Part shown: piece after piece, positions 9,765 through 19,573 of the stretch
Layout: each line of letters starts with the position of its first letter
How positions within the stretch are numbered: position 1 is the first letter of the stretch
NCBI GenBank assembly: GCA_001312405.1
Contig: BBDR01000001.1
Span: forward strand, 310,001-374,000
Length of the DNA stretch: 64,000 nt
Direction: 5' to 3'
Source of the DNA: Clostridium sp. NkU-1
GTDB taxonomy: Bacteria > Bacillota_A > Clostridia > Lachnospirales > Lachnospiraceae
Notes under the pieces: generated by a model
What the model was told of the DNA's origin: nothing
What the model saw: the letters and a program-made list of their open reading frames with translations, nothing else
Databases searched by the model: none
Program-made: the position numbers and the translations under genes

Positions 9765-10407
9765 TTATTTTTTTCCTGAACCAAAGGAAATTTTATTCTC
9801 TCTGCCGCGGACAAGGCGTCCGATATTTGCCCGGTGGCGCCAAAATGCCTGACCGCTTATGAGCGCCGCCACTATGTAGAATTCCGGCAGCAATTTTGAT
9901 CAATACCATAGGCTCCCATCCATCCAAAGAGGAACATCCATACAATAAAAATCGTTGCAACCACCAGGGAGCCCAGAGAAACATATCTTGTAATGGCAAC
10001 GATCAAAATAAATGCCACCAGACATAAAAGCGTCATTCTTAAATCGGCAGCTACGATCAGCCCGGCAGTGGCCGCTATGCCCTTGCCGCCCTTGAAATTA
10101 AGATAGAACGGGTAATTATGGCCCAGAATAACACCAAAGCCCGTATACAATAACAGAAGATAAATCATCTCCGGCTGGGACCGGAACAGGACCCGGATCA
10201 TAAGGCAAGGCAGCAATGACTTTAAAAAAAATCCCCGAAAAAGACCACTGCTCCGGCCTTTGCCCCCATGACCCTTAAGGCATTGGTTGTACCGGAATTA
10301 CCGCTTCCGTAATTCCGGATATCGATTTTATGGGCCTTTCCGTAAAAATAACCAGACTGTATGAGTCCAAATAAATAACCTGCAAAAAGACAGATGATTC
10401 GTTCCAT
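9765..10407 (-). CDS. plsY: Acyl-phosphate:glycerol-3-phosphate acyltransferase PlsY (frame breaks)
   Basis: Membrane acyltransferase that makes lysophosphatidic acid from acyl-phosphate and glycerol-3-phosphate. The family loops are visible: GSGNSGTTNALRVMG and GHNYPFYLNFKGGKGIA, with about five to six membrane segments. Two breaks split it. One is at the A8 run 10224-10231, where two fewer bases give GDFLKSLLPCLMIRVLF. The other is a missing base near 9895, after which WRHRANIGRLVRGRENKI and the basic tail SFGSGKK are restored. Total about 210 residues, the usual size. It sits between der and gpsA in the same direction. Confidence 0.85.
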
Positions 10408-10408
10408 A

Positions 10409-11738
10409 CTACTGTTCCTTTCCGCTTCTTTCTCTATATATAAACTTAAGGGAGGTTCCCCGGAAACCGAATGCTTCCCGGATCCTGTTTTCTAAGTATC
10501 TGGTATAAGAAAAGTGGGTCAGTTCTTTGTCATTTACAAAGATTACAAAAGTAGGCGGCTTTACGGCAACCTGGGTGATATAATAGAGCCTTAACCGCTT
10601 GCCCTTGTCAGACGGCGGCTGCTGAAGGGCCACGGCTTCTGTCATGATTTCGTTTAGAACTCCGGTAGCTACCCGAAGGGTCTGGTTCTCCCGAACCATA
10701 TCAATCACCTCGAACAGCTTATTCATCCTCTGTCCGGTTTTTGCTGAGATAAACAGGTACTCTGCATAAGGCATAAAGGACAGGGTGTTTTTGATCTTAT
10801 TTGTATATTCATAGATGGTCTTATCATTCTTTTCAATGGCATCCCATTTGTTGACTGCAACAATGATGCCCTTACCGCGCTCATGGGCAATACCCGCAAT
10901 TTTTGCGTCCTGCTCGGTTACGCCTTCCTCAGCATCAATAACCACTACCACCACATCGGCCCGTTCAACTGCTGTAACGGTGCGGATGATGCTGTAGCGC
11001 TCCAGTTCCTCTTTGATCTTACTTTTCCGTCTCAGCCCTGCCGTATCAATGAACACATATTCAGTGCCATTATGGACGATCTCTGTATCCACCGCATCCC
11101 TGGTAGTGCCTGCAATGTTGGAGACAATGACCCGGTTTTCTCCCAAAAGCTGATTTATAATAGAAGATTTTCCTACGTTTGGTTTTCCCACAACTGCAAT
11201 TCTCGGCCTGTCATCCTCTTCTTCATCTGTATCAAAAGCACCAAAATGTTTTGCTACTTCATCAAGAAGCTCTCCAAGGCCCAGTCTGGAAGCTGCGGAA
11301 ACAGGAACAGGATCACCGATTCCCAGGTTATAGAACTCATATACATCATTACCAAACTTCTGGAAGCTATCCACCTTATTGACCGCAAGGACGATAGGCT
11401 TTTTTTGATTTCCGAAGTATGTCAGCGACCTTGGAATCCGCATCCACCAGTCCCTGACGGACATCCACGATAAAGATGATAACATCTGCAGTGGCAATGG
11501 CTATTTCCGCCTGCTCCCGCATCTGGGACAGGATGATATCACTGCTGTCCGGCTCAATGCCTCCCGTATCAATCAGGGTGAAATTCATATCCAGCCAGGT
11601 ACAGTCTGCATAGATCCGATCCCTGGTAACGCCCGGTGTGTCTTTTACAATAGAAATAGTATCACCGGCCAAAACATTAAATAAAGTAGACTTTCCCACA
11701 TTGGGGCGGCCTACGATGGCAACCACTGGTTTACTCAT
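10409..11738 (-). CDS. der: Ribosome-assembly GTPase Der (EngA)
   Basis: Double-GTPase needed for 50S subunit maturation. It starts [20 protein letters not shown] at 11738. The second G domain begins with [16 protein letters not shown], each with its own DTxG and NKxD motifs (NKVD, NKWD), and a KH-like C-terminal domain follows ([17 protein letters not shown]). An extra base in the T7 run at 11400-11406 breaks the frame after ILRKSKK; six bases restore [14 protein letters not shown]. About 442 residues. The ribosome binding site is the distal end of a family-1 repeat copy (11751-11800). Confidence 0.95.
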
Positions 11739-13197
11739 ATAATATTTCCTTTCTCCTCTTTGCCCATGCTTTTTTGGCATAAAGATATACCCGAAGTATT
11801 TCTCTCCCTCGCCCATGTTTTCCGGGCATAAAGGTATACCCGCAAGTGTTTAACTCATATGCTTCATAAGAAGCTTCACTCTCTTCTACCGGCTCAAGAA
11901 CTGCCTGTACAAAATCCTGACCGCTTGATTTTACAATATCTACCTGTACTTGTAAAGCATTTTGTACATCCTGACGGGTCAGGTCATCAAGAAATACCTC
12001 TTCTCCGCTTCGGAACATACATTCCGGAAGCAATAACCGTCTGCCCAGTGCCTGTCCCTTAAGCTGTCCGATTAAATCCTGGCCGGTGATTAAGCCTGCC
12101 ACTGTGATTTGCTCCCCGAAAAAGACATTGGTAATAGCATAAACGTGAATGACCCGCCCTGGAAATTTTTCCTGTACCATTTTTGCATGTCTTTCAATAT
12201 AAGGAGCAGCAAGCCTGCCTGTTGCGATTGAGATTTCTTCAGACTTATGGTCGTCTTCCATGGTTTCCAGAGCGGCCTTAATCTCCTCATCCAAAAGCCG
12301 CAGCATGCCTACGCCGTTTTCCAGCTGAATATATCCGTCGTAACGGCTCTCTTCCGGAAAAGGCAGCCCCGCCAGGATATAAAGCTCGTCACTGGCATGA
12401 ATGAAATGGGTTCCATGGGTTTTAAAAAGCTTTTTCTGCCATCGTCCGATGATCTCCACGATCTCTTTTGCATCTTCAGCTGTAAAGGGCTGTAAAGGAT
12501 ACAGGCCATCCCGGTATTTTGACATTCCAACAGGGACGGCGGATACACTCTCCATATACGGAAGGTATTCTGATAAATCCTTTATGGTCCTTTCCAGCTC
12601 CTTTCCGTCATTGACGCCCTTGCAAAGCACAATCTGTCCGTTCATCGGGATCCCTGCCTCATACAGCCTCTTGATCTTATCCAGGGCTTGGCCTGCAAAC
12701 CGGTTGTGAAGCATCTCACACCTTAAAGCAGGATTGGTCGTATGAACGGAAATGTTGATCGGTGCCAGCTTAAACTTTATGATGCGGTCAATGTCATGAT
12801 CGCTCATGTTAGTCAGCGTCACGTAGTTCCCCTGCAAAAAGGAAAGCCTGGAATCGTCATCCTTAAAATACAGGGTTTCTCTCATTCCAGGGGGCATCTG
12901 GTCTATAAAGCAGAAAATGCATTTATTCCGGCAGGATCTGTATTCACTCATGAGTCCGTTTTCAAAGGTAATACCCAGATCCTCGTATTGGTTTTCTATT
13001 TCCAGCTCCCATTCTTCCCCGTCTTTTTTTTTCACGGTCATGAGAATGGACTCGCTGTTAATGTAATACTCATAATCAAAAATGTCTTCCAGTTCATGAC
13101 CATCTATGGACAGGACCGTATCCCCTGGCTCCAGTTCCAGCTGATCTGCTATGGAGCCGGAATCAACTTCTTTTATGATATGTCCTCTTTTGCTCAT
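11731..13197 (-). CDS. DUF512 protein: PDZ-like domain plus radical-SAM-like FeS oxidoreductase
   Basis: Intact frame of about 489 residues from the ATG at 13197 ([20 protein letters not shown]). The N-terminal 70 residues form a PDZ-like domain ([17 protein letters not shown]). Then comes the iron-sulfur segment [18 protein letters not shown], a CxxxCxxC motif typical of the DUF512 / YtqA-like radical-SAM relatives, followed by the DUF512 domain. The function is unknown, but these genes are regularly linked to der in clostridia, hinting at a role in translation or ribosome assembly. The last ~38 residues are encoded by two copies of the family-1 repeat and overlap the der start by 8 bp; that tail is unlikely to be part of the ancestral protein. 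A more upstream in-frame ATG at 13227 is rejected because it lies at or before the predicted transcription start. Confidence 0.85.
   Translation of the reverse strand: MSKRGHIIKEVDSGSIADQLELEPGDTVLSIDGHELEDIFDYEYYINSESILMTVKKKDGEEWELEIENQYEDLGITFENGLMSEYRSCRNKCIFCFIDQMPPGMRETLYFKDDDSRLSFLQGNYVTLTNMSDHDIDRIIKFKLAPINISVHTTNPALRCEMLHNRFAGQALDKIKRLYEAGIPMNGQIVLCKGVNDGKELERTIKDLSEYLPYMESVSAVPVGMSKYRDGLYPLQPFTAEDAKEIVEIIGRWQKKLFKTHGTHFIHASDELYILAGLPFPEESRYDGYIQLENGVGMLRLLDEEIKAALETMEDDHKSEEISIATGRLAAPYIERHAKMVQEKFPGRVIHVYAITNVFFGEQITVAGLITGQDLIGQLKGQALGRRLLLPECMFRSGEEVFLDDLTRQDVQNALQVQVDIVKSSGQDFVQAVLEPVEESEASYEAYELNTCGYTFMPGKHGRGREILRVYLYAKKAWAKRRKEILYE
11751..11800 (-). repeat. Family-1 double-hairpin repeat, copy upstream of der
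   Basis: In the sense of transcription it reads ...TACTTCGGGTATATC, TTTATGCC...GCATGGGCA and then AAGAGGAGAAAGG, which is the der ribosome binding site. It is the second of two tandem copies in transcription order. Confidence 0.75.
11801..11850 (-). repeat. Family-1 double-hairpin repeat, copy within the DUF512 3' end
   Basis: Tandem with the 11751-11800 copy. It shows the same order of elements: GCGGGTATACCTTTATGCCC, GGAAAACATGGGC, GAGGGAGAG. It is read in frame as [14 protein letters not shown] at the C-terminus of the DUF512 protein. Confidence 0.75.
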
Positions 13198-13229
13198 CTT
13201 AATTTTACCTTTCTGTAGCTGTCCCATAT

Positions 13230-13258
13230 ATCATAACAAGATTGTTACTCTTTGTAAA
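13230..13258 (-). promoter_or_regulatory. Sigma-A promoter of the DUF512-der-plsY-gpsA unit
   Basis: Minus strand TTTACA (13253-13258), 17-base spacer, TATGAT (13230-13235). The start point would be near 13223, which fixes the DUF512 start at 13197 rather than 13227. Confidence 0.7.
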
Positions 13259-13302
13259 GGAAGCCTTTTTTTGTTTTTTTCCTGGAAATACGACCGAAGC
13301 TA

Positions 13303-13332
13303 TTGACGCATTCTGTCATTCAATGGTATAAA
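13303..13332 (+). promoter_or_regulatory. Sigma-A promoter of prs
   Basis: TTGACG (13303-13308), 18-base spacer, TATAAA (13327-13332), about 68 bases before the prs start codon. Confidence 0.65.
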
Positions 13333-13399
13333 AGGGTGTAAGATTAAAAGCAGGCAGTCTTACGACTGGCTGTTGATTTATTATGGAGGAATCTTTGTC

Positions 13400-14577
13400 A
13401 TGGCAAATGATTATGTATTTAACGACCAGCTACCTGTTGCTCCCTTAAAGATTGCAGCGCTGGAAAGCTGCCGGGAATTGGCCGGGAAAGTAAACGACCA
13501 CATCGTAGGTTTCCGCAGAAATGATATCCAGGAGCTTATACGCCGAAAAGCTGATCTTCACTATCGCGGATACGATGTGGACTCCTATCTTCTCAAATGC
13601 GAATGCCCGCGTTTTGGAAGCGGAGAAGCGAAAGGCATCATCAGGGAATCTGTCCGTGGCACGGACGTATTTGTGATGGCAGACGTCACCAATAACAGCA
13701 TAACCTATACCGTCAATGGTTATACCAACCACATGTCTCCTGATGACCATTTTCAGGATTTAAAAAGAATCATTGGCGCCTGCAGCGCAACGGCCCACAG
13801 GGTATGTGTTATTATGCCGTTTTTATATGAGAGCCGCCAGCATAAGAGAACCAAAAGGGAATCTTTAGACTGCGCCATGGCTTTGGAAGAACTGGTACAT
13901 ATGGGAGTCAGCAACATCATTACCTTTGACGCCCACGATCCCAGGGTCCAAAATGCCATCCCGTTAAATGGATTTGACAATTTCATGCCCACTTACCAGT
14001 TTGTCAAGGCAGTATTGAGGAAGTGTCCGGATTTAAAGATTGATAAAGAGCATTTAATGGTGATCAGCCGGATGAGGGTGCCATGGACCGTGCCGTATAC
14101 CTGGCAAACAACTTAAGCGTGGACATGGGTATGTTTTATAAAAGACGAGATTACTCCAAAGTGATAGACGGGCGGAACCCTATCGTTGCCCATGAGTTCT
14201 TAGGCGCTTCCGTAGAGGGCAAAACGGTGCTGATCGTAGATGATATGATCTCCTCCGGAGAAAGCATGCTGGATACGGCTAAGGAATTAAAGGAGCGGAA
14301 AGCGGACAAGGTAATCGTTTGCTGTACCTTTGGCCTGTTTACCAACGGACTGGCTAAATTTGACGAGTATTACAGCCGGGGCTACATAGACTGTGTCGTT
14401 ACAACAAATTTAAATTACCGTCCCATGGAATTGCTTGACAGAGAATGGTATGTGGAAGCAGACATCAGCAAATACATTGCGGCAATTGTTAATTCTTTAA
14501 ATCATGATGTGCCCATAAGTACTGCCCTTTCTTCTACAGAAAAGATACAGAATTTGTTAAAAAAATATCGGGCATAA
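13400..14577 (+). CDS. prs: Ribose-phosphate pyrophosphokinase, long clostridial form
   Basis: Makes PRPP from ribose-5-phosphate and ATP for purine, pyrimidine, His and Trp synthesis. The start MANDYVFNDQLPVAPLKIAA at 13400 follows GGAGGA at 13385-13390. The PRPP-binding loop TVLIVDDMISSGESMLDTAK and the catalytic flexible-loop region FYKRRDYSKVIDGR are present. A missing base near 14068 breaks the frame; one C more gives MVISPDEGAMDRAVYLANNL. The protein is about 392 residues, some 75 longer than the usual 315-320, with an unusual N-terminal region; similar long forms occur in Lachnospiraceae. Monocistronic, with its own promoter and terminator. Confidence 0.9.
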
Positions 14578-14604
14578 GAATCTGCTTCGCTTTCGTAAAA
14601 GCGG

Positions 14605-14665
14605 AAAGGAGTATTGCACCAGGGCATGAAATTATCATAATTCATGCCGGGGCAATGCTCCTTTT
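14605..14665. terminator. Bidirectional terminator between prs and pgeF
   Basis: Long imperfect hairpin: AAAGGAGTATTGC and GCAATGCTCCTTT pair outside, GGCATGAA/TTCATGCC inside, followed by TTTATTTT on plus. Convergent genes flank it. Confidence 0.8.
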
Positions 14666-14703
14666 TATTTTAACAAAAGGGAGATGCTGTAAGCGAACTT
14701 AAG

Positions 14704-15603
14704 TCAGCTTAACAGCATCTCTCCATCTGTATCATTAAAGGTTATCTTTTTTTCATCGAGTCCTAAAAACGCAGCCAGATTCCCTCTCTCATTTCCGGTC
14801 GTCCGATGGGAAAATAAAAGATCTGAATTACAATGAGTACAGATATCCGTAACCTGGATATTTTCCTGCTTTACCCCTGCCTCCAGCAGCACAATTTCAT
14901 TTGCCCGCCAAAGGTCCAGTAAATATTTCCCATCTTCCTTTTCCGATAATATTTCGCTCCAATGCTTCCTGTCAAACCCTTTCATAAACTCTTGAGCGAC
15001 TTCACTTCCCACCTCATAGCATTCCATGCAAATGCTGGGGCCGATGCAGGCGATGACATCCTCCGCCTTTGTCCCAAAGGCTTCCTCCATTTTTTTTAAC
15101 AGTAACTTCCCCCATGCGTTTCACGGTTCCCCTCCAGCCGGAATGGCTGAGCCCAATGGCTCTGTGGATTGGATCCAGAAAATAAAGGGGAACGCAATCT
15201 GCATAAAAAGTGACCAGGGTAATTCCAGGAACATTAGTGATCAATCCATCCACATCTTCATAATCCCGTTCCTTTACAATTCCTTTCCCTGCGTCCTCTT
15301 CCGTCACCAGCCGGACATTGGTGGTATGGGTCTGATAGGACAAAACCATCCGTTCCACATCAACTCCCAGGGCCTTTGCCATCCGACTGTAGTTTTCCAG
15401 GACATGTGACCGGTTATCTCCCCGGGTAAATGTAAAATTCATAGTAGCAAACTTTCCCTGCTGACGCCGCCCAGCTTCGTTGAAAACCCTTGTTTCACCA
15501 GCCCGGTTCTTTCTAAAATCGGAAAAGACAAATAAGGCACCTTTTCCACTGTTTTATAATCCAATCTCATATCACTAGCTTTTCGCTTCCACATATTTTC
15601 CAT
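14704..15603 (-). CDS. pgeF: Peptidoglycan editing factor PgeF (YfiH/YlmD, laccase-domain family)
   Basis: Multicopper-oxidase-like fold that removes misincorporated L-Ser from muropeptide precursors; older annotations call it polyphenol oxidase. Conserved metal-site motifs: SYQTHTTNVR, TFYADCVPLYFLDP, GLSHSGWRGT and ACIGPSICMECYEVG. Two breaks: an extra base in the T8 run at 15090-15097 (restoring VTVKKMEEAFGTKAEDVI) and a missing base near 15453 (restoring STKLGGVSREKFATMNFTF). The in-frame ATG at 15603 follows AAAGGTG; the ATG at 15570 is an alternative start. Last gene of the ylxM-to-pgeF run, convergent with prs. Confidence 0.85.
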
Positions 15604-15614
15604 CACACCTTTGT

Positions 15615-15960
15615 TTAAAATGCGTCTTTAATCAGCCGGATTTCCTGGCCCAGGATTGCCACCACATCAAACCGGCAGGGAATGTCCTCTCCCAGATGGT
15701 GCCGGTACAGATATCTCCTGGCAGCATCCCTGATTTTTCTCTGTTTCAAAAAAATGGACTGCTTCCGCAGGATCCCCTTTTTCCAGATTCCGCCGGTACT
15801 TTACCTCGATAAAGACGAGTTCCTTTCCATCCTTTGCGATGATATCAATTTCTCCCTTACGGTCCCCATAATTTCGCTCTAATATTACATATCCTTTACT
15901 TTCCAGATATGCGGCGGCCGCATCCTCAAACTGGCGTCCAACCTCCCGATGGTTTTTCAA
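15615..15960 (-). CDS. YraN family protein (UPF0102, Holliday-junction-resolvase-like nuclease fold)
   Basis: Small endonuclease-fold protein (about 115 residues) usually found beside rnhB. The core motif [20 protein letters not shown] carries the D...ExK catalytic pattern. The start is a TTG at 15960, spaced correctly from GGGAGG, which overlaps the corrected rnhB stop as TTGA. An extra base in the A7 run at 15748-15754 breaks the frame; with six bases the protein ends [19 protein letters not shown]...[11 protein letters not shown] with a stop at 15615. As read without the rnhB correction it appears fused to RNase HII. Confidence 0.8.
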
Positions 15961-16609
15961 AGAGAGCCTCCCACAAAATTTTTTAATAAAACTGCGCCTG
16001 TGAATGGGGCAGGGGCCAAACTCCTTTAAGGCATTAATATGAAAAGCCGTCCCATACCCTTTATGCTTTGCAAAACCATATTCCGGAAATATTTTATCAT
16101 ATTCTTCCATCATATGATCCCTGGTCACTTTGGCCATGATGCTTGCGGCGGCAATTGACACACTTTTTGAATCTCCCTTGACAATGGGAACCTGGGAAAC
16201 GGCAATGCAGGGATCGTGACCGCATCATTTAAAAGAACCTCCGGCTCCACTCCCAATTTACTTATGGCAAGCCTCATCGCTTCATAGGTAGCCTGAAGGA
16301 TATTTATTTCATCGACCCTGTCTGCTCCCACTACTCCCACCGCATAAGCGGAAGCTTTTTCCTGGATCTCTTCAAACAGGGCTTCCCGCCGTTTCTCTGA
16401 CAGCTTTTTTTGAATCATTTAAAAAAAAGAATCTCGCAGGCCCTGGGAAGGATCACTGCGCCGGCCACCACCGGTCCTGCCAGAGGCCCCCGTCCTGCTT
16501 CATCGATACCGCAGACCAGTATATGATCCTCATACCGGTATTCAAACTCTTTCATGTTTTCCAGTCGCTCTCGTTCCGTCTGAAGTTTTTCTTCTGTTAA
16601 TTTTCTCAT
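15957..16609 (-). CDS. rnhB: Ribonuclease HII (three frame breaks)
   Basis: Degrades RNA in RNA/DNA hybrids and removes misincorporated ribonucleotides. The catalytic start of the fold [20 protein letters not shown], then [13 protein letters not shown] and [11 protein letters not shown], identify it. Breaks: an extra base in the A8 run 16421-16428 (restoring [19 protein letters not shown]), a missing base near 16208 (restoring [19 protein letters not shown]), and an extra base in the T6 run 15979-15984. The last correction changes [12 protein letters not shown]... into [10 protein letters not shown] and a stop, removing an apparent fusion with YraN. Start at 16609 behind GGGAG; about 217 residues. 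Confidence 0.85.
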
Positions 16610-16690
16610 TTCTTTAAGCTCCCATTTTATGATTGAAAAACAGGGTCTTGCTCTTCTTCCAAAAAGCAAAACCCTATCATTTAATTCCGG

Positions 16691-17533
16691 CTACTGCACA
16701 GGTGATTCCAGGGTCATCCGTCCAAGCTTTCCGCTTCTGAAATCGTCGATCAAAAGATTTGAAGCCTTCACCAGATCCAGTTCCCCGCCCTTTGCAAGAC
16801 AGGCCCTTGCCTTTGCCACCTGCCTTAATACCTCAAAAGCATCTTCTGTCTCTATTCCATATCTTTCAGAAAGAACTTTCGGATATTCTTTTGTCACGAA
16901 ACGGATGAGTTCCATGGCCAGTTCATCCTTATTCAAGATCTCATCATTGACGGAGCCAATGAGGGCGAGTTTGATTCCCACCTGCTGATCCTCGAATTTC
17001 GGCCACAAAATACCTGGCGTATCAAGAAGCTCCAGGCTCTTATTGAGCCTGATCCATTGATTCCCTTTTGTCACACCTGGCCTGTTTCCTGTCTTTGCGC
17101 ATGCTTTTCCTGCAAAGGAATTGATGAAAGTAGACTTTCCCACATTGGGAATCCCAACCACCATAGCTCTCACCGGGCGGTTTAAAATTCCTTTTCTGCG
17201 GTCACGTTCTATTTTCTCCTTGCATGCCTCCTGGACAACGCCGTTAATCTGCTTTAATCCTGCCCCGCTTCTGGAATTTACCTTAACAACGTGGCAGCCC
17301 TTGGTAACAAAATAAGACTCCCAGGCGCTGTTGCAGCGTTCATCTGCAAGATCAGATTTATTAAGCAGAACGATTCGCGCCTTTCCGGCCCCTAATTCAT
17401 CAATATCAGGGTTCCGGCTGCTTAAGGGGACTCTTGCGTCCACCAGTTCTATTATCAAATCAATTAATTTGATATCTTCTTTCATAGCCCTTTTGGCTTT
17501 GGTCATATGACCGGGATACCATTGTATATTCAT
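16691..17533 (-). CDS. rbgA: Ribosome biogenesis GTPase RbgA (YlqF)
   Basis: Intact, 280 residues. A circularly permuted GTPase needed for late 50S assembly: the G4 motif LLNKSDLAD at about 57 precedes G1 GIPNVGKSTF at about 126 and G3 DTPGILWP. The N-terminus MNIQWYPGHMTKAKRAM is the family signature. It lies between lepB and rnhB, the usual order. Confidence 0.97.
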   Translation of the reverse strand: MNIQWYPGHMTKAKRAMKEDIKLIDLIIELVDARVPLSSRNPDIDELGAGKARIVLLNKSDLADERCNSAWESYFVTKGCHVVKVNSRSGAGLKQINGVVQEACKEKIERDRRKGILNRPVRAMVVGIPNVGKSTFINSFAGKACAKTGNRPGVTKGNQWIRLNKSLELLDTPGILWPKFEDQQVGIKLALIGSVNDEILNKDELAMELIRFVTKEYPKVLSERYGIETEDAFEVLRQVAKARACLAKGGELDLVKASNLLIDDFRSGKLGRMTLESPVQ

Positions 17534-17542
17534 AACATTCCT

Positions 17543-18094
17543 CTACTTTGAACGAATTAGTTCCATTTTTATAAAAGGCAGCATGCGGAACCATACCTTT
17601 CCCTGGATCTGGTCTCTGCTTACATTTCCGATATTGGCAAAACGGCTGTCCTCGCTGCTGTCTCTGTTATCACCCAGCAGGAAATATTCATCTTCTCCAA
17701 GCTTAACCGGCTTTTCCGCAAGCCCGGCCAGAGAAATCCTGCCAGAACCGGAGGGGTCTTTTAGTTTTTCGCCGTCAATAAAGATTTCATCAGTTTTTAT
17801 CTGCACAGTTTCACCTGGCAGGCCGATGACCCTCTTTACATTCATTTTCTGGTCTTCTCTTTGAAATACTACCACGTCAAACCGGTCCGGGTTTCCAAAA
17901 TCATAAGCCAGCCGGTCCATCAATACCACATCATCCGAGGCGAGAAGAGGAAGCATGGAATGCCCTGCAATCGCGATCTGTGTTCCATAAGCATAGACCA
18001 GAAACCATGCCAATGCAATCACTACTACAATGTCAACCACCCAGTTGACTATTTGCCGGAGCTTACTATTATCTTCACTGTGATAAAAATCCAT
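17543..18094 (-). CDS. lepB: Signal peptidase I
   Basis: Cleaves signal peptides of exported proteins. From MDFYHSEDNSKLRQIVNW at 18094 the protein has 183 residues, with one N-terminal membrane anchor (VVDIVVVIALAWFLVYAYG), the catalytic serine in GHSMLPLL, the catalytic lysine in MNVKRVIGLPGE, and the conserved LGDNRDSSEDSRF box near the end. GGGGTG is correctly spaced before this ATG; an in-frame ATG 57 bases upstream lacks such a site. Between rplS and rbgA. Confidence 0.95.
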   Translation of the reverse strand: MDFYHSEDNSKLRQIVNWVVDIVVVIALAWFLVYAYGTQIAIAGHSMLPLLASDDVVLMDRLAYDFGNPDRFDVVVFQREDQKMNVKRVIGLPGETVQIKTDEIFIDGEKLKDPSGSGRISLAGLAEKPVKLGEDEYFLLGDNRDSSEDSRFANIGNVSRDQIQGKVWFRMLPFIKMELIRSK

Positions 18095-18199
18095 GTATGA
18101 AACACCCCATCTATTATAAGAAAGTTCGATTCCCTTGGCATAATTGGTCATTTGGTGAGCATGGTGAACTGAACTTTCTTAAGTAACTATGCCAAGAAA

Positions 18200-18219
18200 G
18201 GGACAATTTGCATTGTCCC
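18200..18219 (-). terminator. Hairpin after rplS
   Basis: On the minus strand GGGACAAT-GCAA-ATTGTCCC is followed by TTTCTT. It lies between rplS and lepB and may end the ribosomal-protein transcript partially. Confidence 0.6.
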
Positions 18220-18237
18220 CCTCACCTTGATCCGGAA

Positions 18238-18585
18238 TTATTTAACTGATTCTTTAACCTTAGCAGCCTTACCAACTCTGTCTCTTAAGTAATACAGTTT
18301 TGCTCTTCTTACTTTACCCTTTCTTACAACTTCAATGTTGTCTACGGAAGGGGAATGTAATGGCCAGGTCTTCTCAACACCGATGCCGTTAGAATTCTTT
18401 CTTACGGTAAATGTCTCTCTGGCGCCGCCGTTCTGTCTTTTGATAACAGTTCCTTCAAAAATCTGGATTCTCTCGCGGGCTCCCTCTTTGATCTTGTTGT
18501 ATACCTTAACGGTATCGCCAACGTTGAACTGAGGAACTTCCTGCTTTAACTGTGCTGCTTCAATATTCTTAATAATTTCGTTCAT
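18238..18585 (-). CDS. rplS: 50S ribosomal protein L19
   Basis: Intact, 115 residues, at the 30S-50S interface. Diagnostic stretches: [54 protein letters not shown] and the basic end [18 protein letters not shown]. It follows trmD in the conserved rpsP-rimM-trmD-rplS order; an AGGAGG site precedes the ATG. A family-2 repeat separates it from trmD. Confidence 0.98.
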   Translation of the reverse strand: MNEIIKNIEAAQLKQEVPQFNVGDTVKVYNKIKEGARERIQIFEGTVIKRQNGGARETFTVRKNSNGIGVEKTWPLHSPSVDNIEVVRKGKVRRAKLYYLRDRVGKAAKVKESVK

Positions 18586-18718
18586 TGTGTGAACCTCCTT
18601 GATATTATTTGATGTTCTTAATACTTCATTTTAAAATCCGTAACAGAGGACCATCGCCTTTTCATCACAACGTTTTACATTTTATCATAAAGAAACTTGG
18701 ATTGCAAGTCCTTTTTTT

Positions 18719-18808
18719 GTCAAGCGGATATTTGCAATCCGCCACCCTACTTGCTCACAGCGTGCCCCGCTCCACCGGGCATAACCGAATAGCTGCTATT
18801 GCTTATTC
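18719..18808 (-). repeat. Family-2 dispersed repeat between trmD and rplS
   Basis: About 90 bp, nearly identical to 32214-32300. In minus-strand sense it runs AAGCAATAGCAGCTATTCGG, TTATGCCCGGTGGAGCGGGG, CACGCTGTGAGCAAG, then the palindromic module GCGGATT-GCA-AATATCCGC and TTGACA. It supplies the trmD stop codon at 18803-18805. Confidence 0.8.
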
Positions 18809-19551
18809 CTGTTTTTCCTGCTCATTTTCAATCTTTTTTTTAAATATTCCGCTTCTTTTTTTCGACAGGTTGGCATCTGCCAGAAGATCCGGCCTGCGTT
18901 CCAGGGTCCGCTTAATGGATTGTTCCCTTCTCCAGGCATCGATATTTTTATGATGACCGGATAAAAGGATATCAGGAACCTTAAGCCCCCTGTACTCTTC
19001 CGGCCTGGTATACTGGGGATATTCCAGTAGGTTATCGTGAAAGGATTCAAATTCTGCAGAGGTATTGTTGTTTAAGACCCCTGGAATCAGACGGGAAATG
19101 CAGTCAATCATTACCATGGCCGGAAGCTCGCCACCTGTCAGCACATAGTCGCCAATGGAAAGATAATCCGTGGCAACAAGCTCCAAAGCTCTCTCATCAA
19201 TTCCTTCATAATGACCGCATAGAAAAACAAGGTCTTCTTCCTTTGCCAGATCCTCTGCAATTCTCTGGTTAAAAACCCTTCCCTGAGGAGTCATGTAAAT
19301 AACCCGGGGCTTTTTCCCGATTTTCTCACACAAGTCATCATAGGCTTCACAGATCGGCATGGGCTGCATGACCATTCCGGCTCCGCTCCATAAGGATAAT
19401 CATCCACATGGCGGTGTTTGTCTGTTGAATATTCCCGGATATCAATGGCTTCAATGGAAAGCAGGCCCTTTTCTGCCGCTCTTCCGATAATGCTGGTGTG
19501 GAGGCCGTTTAGGACCATCTCAGGAAACAGGGTTAATATGTGATAATTCAT
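18803..19551 (-). CDS. trmD: tRNA (guanine-N1)-methyltransferase
   Basis: Methylates G37 of tRNAs with a G at position 36, preventing +1 slippage. It starts [17 protein letters not shown]; the SPOUT-knot motifs [13 protein letters not shown] and [20 protein letters not shown] are intact. A missing base near 19386 breaks the frame (YGAEPEW...); one more G gives [16 protein letters not shown]. About 248 residues, and the C-terminus ([12 protein letters not shown]) ends at a stop provided by the family-2 repeat. In the operon between rimM (22 bp) and rplS. Confidence 0.93.
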
Positions 19552-19573
19552 TATCTATTTCCACTCCTCTATT

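Noticed and set aside
15667..16161. Genuine RNase HII-YraN fusion protein
   Set aside because: One base change gives a natural RNase HII end and a well-spaced start for YraN; see the finding at 15940.
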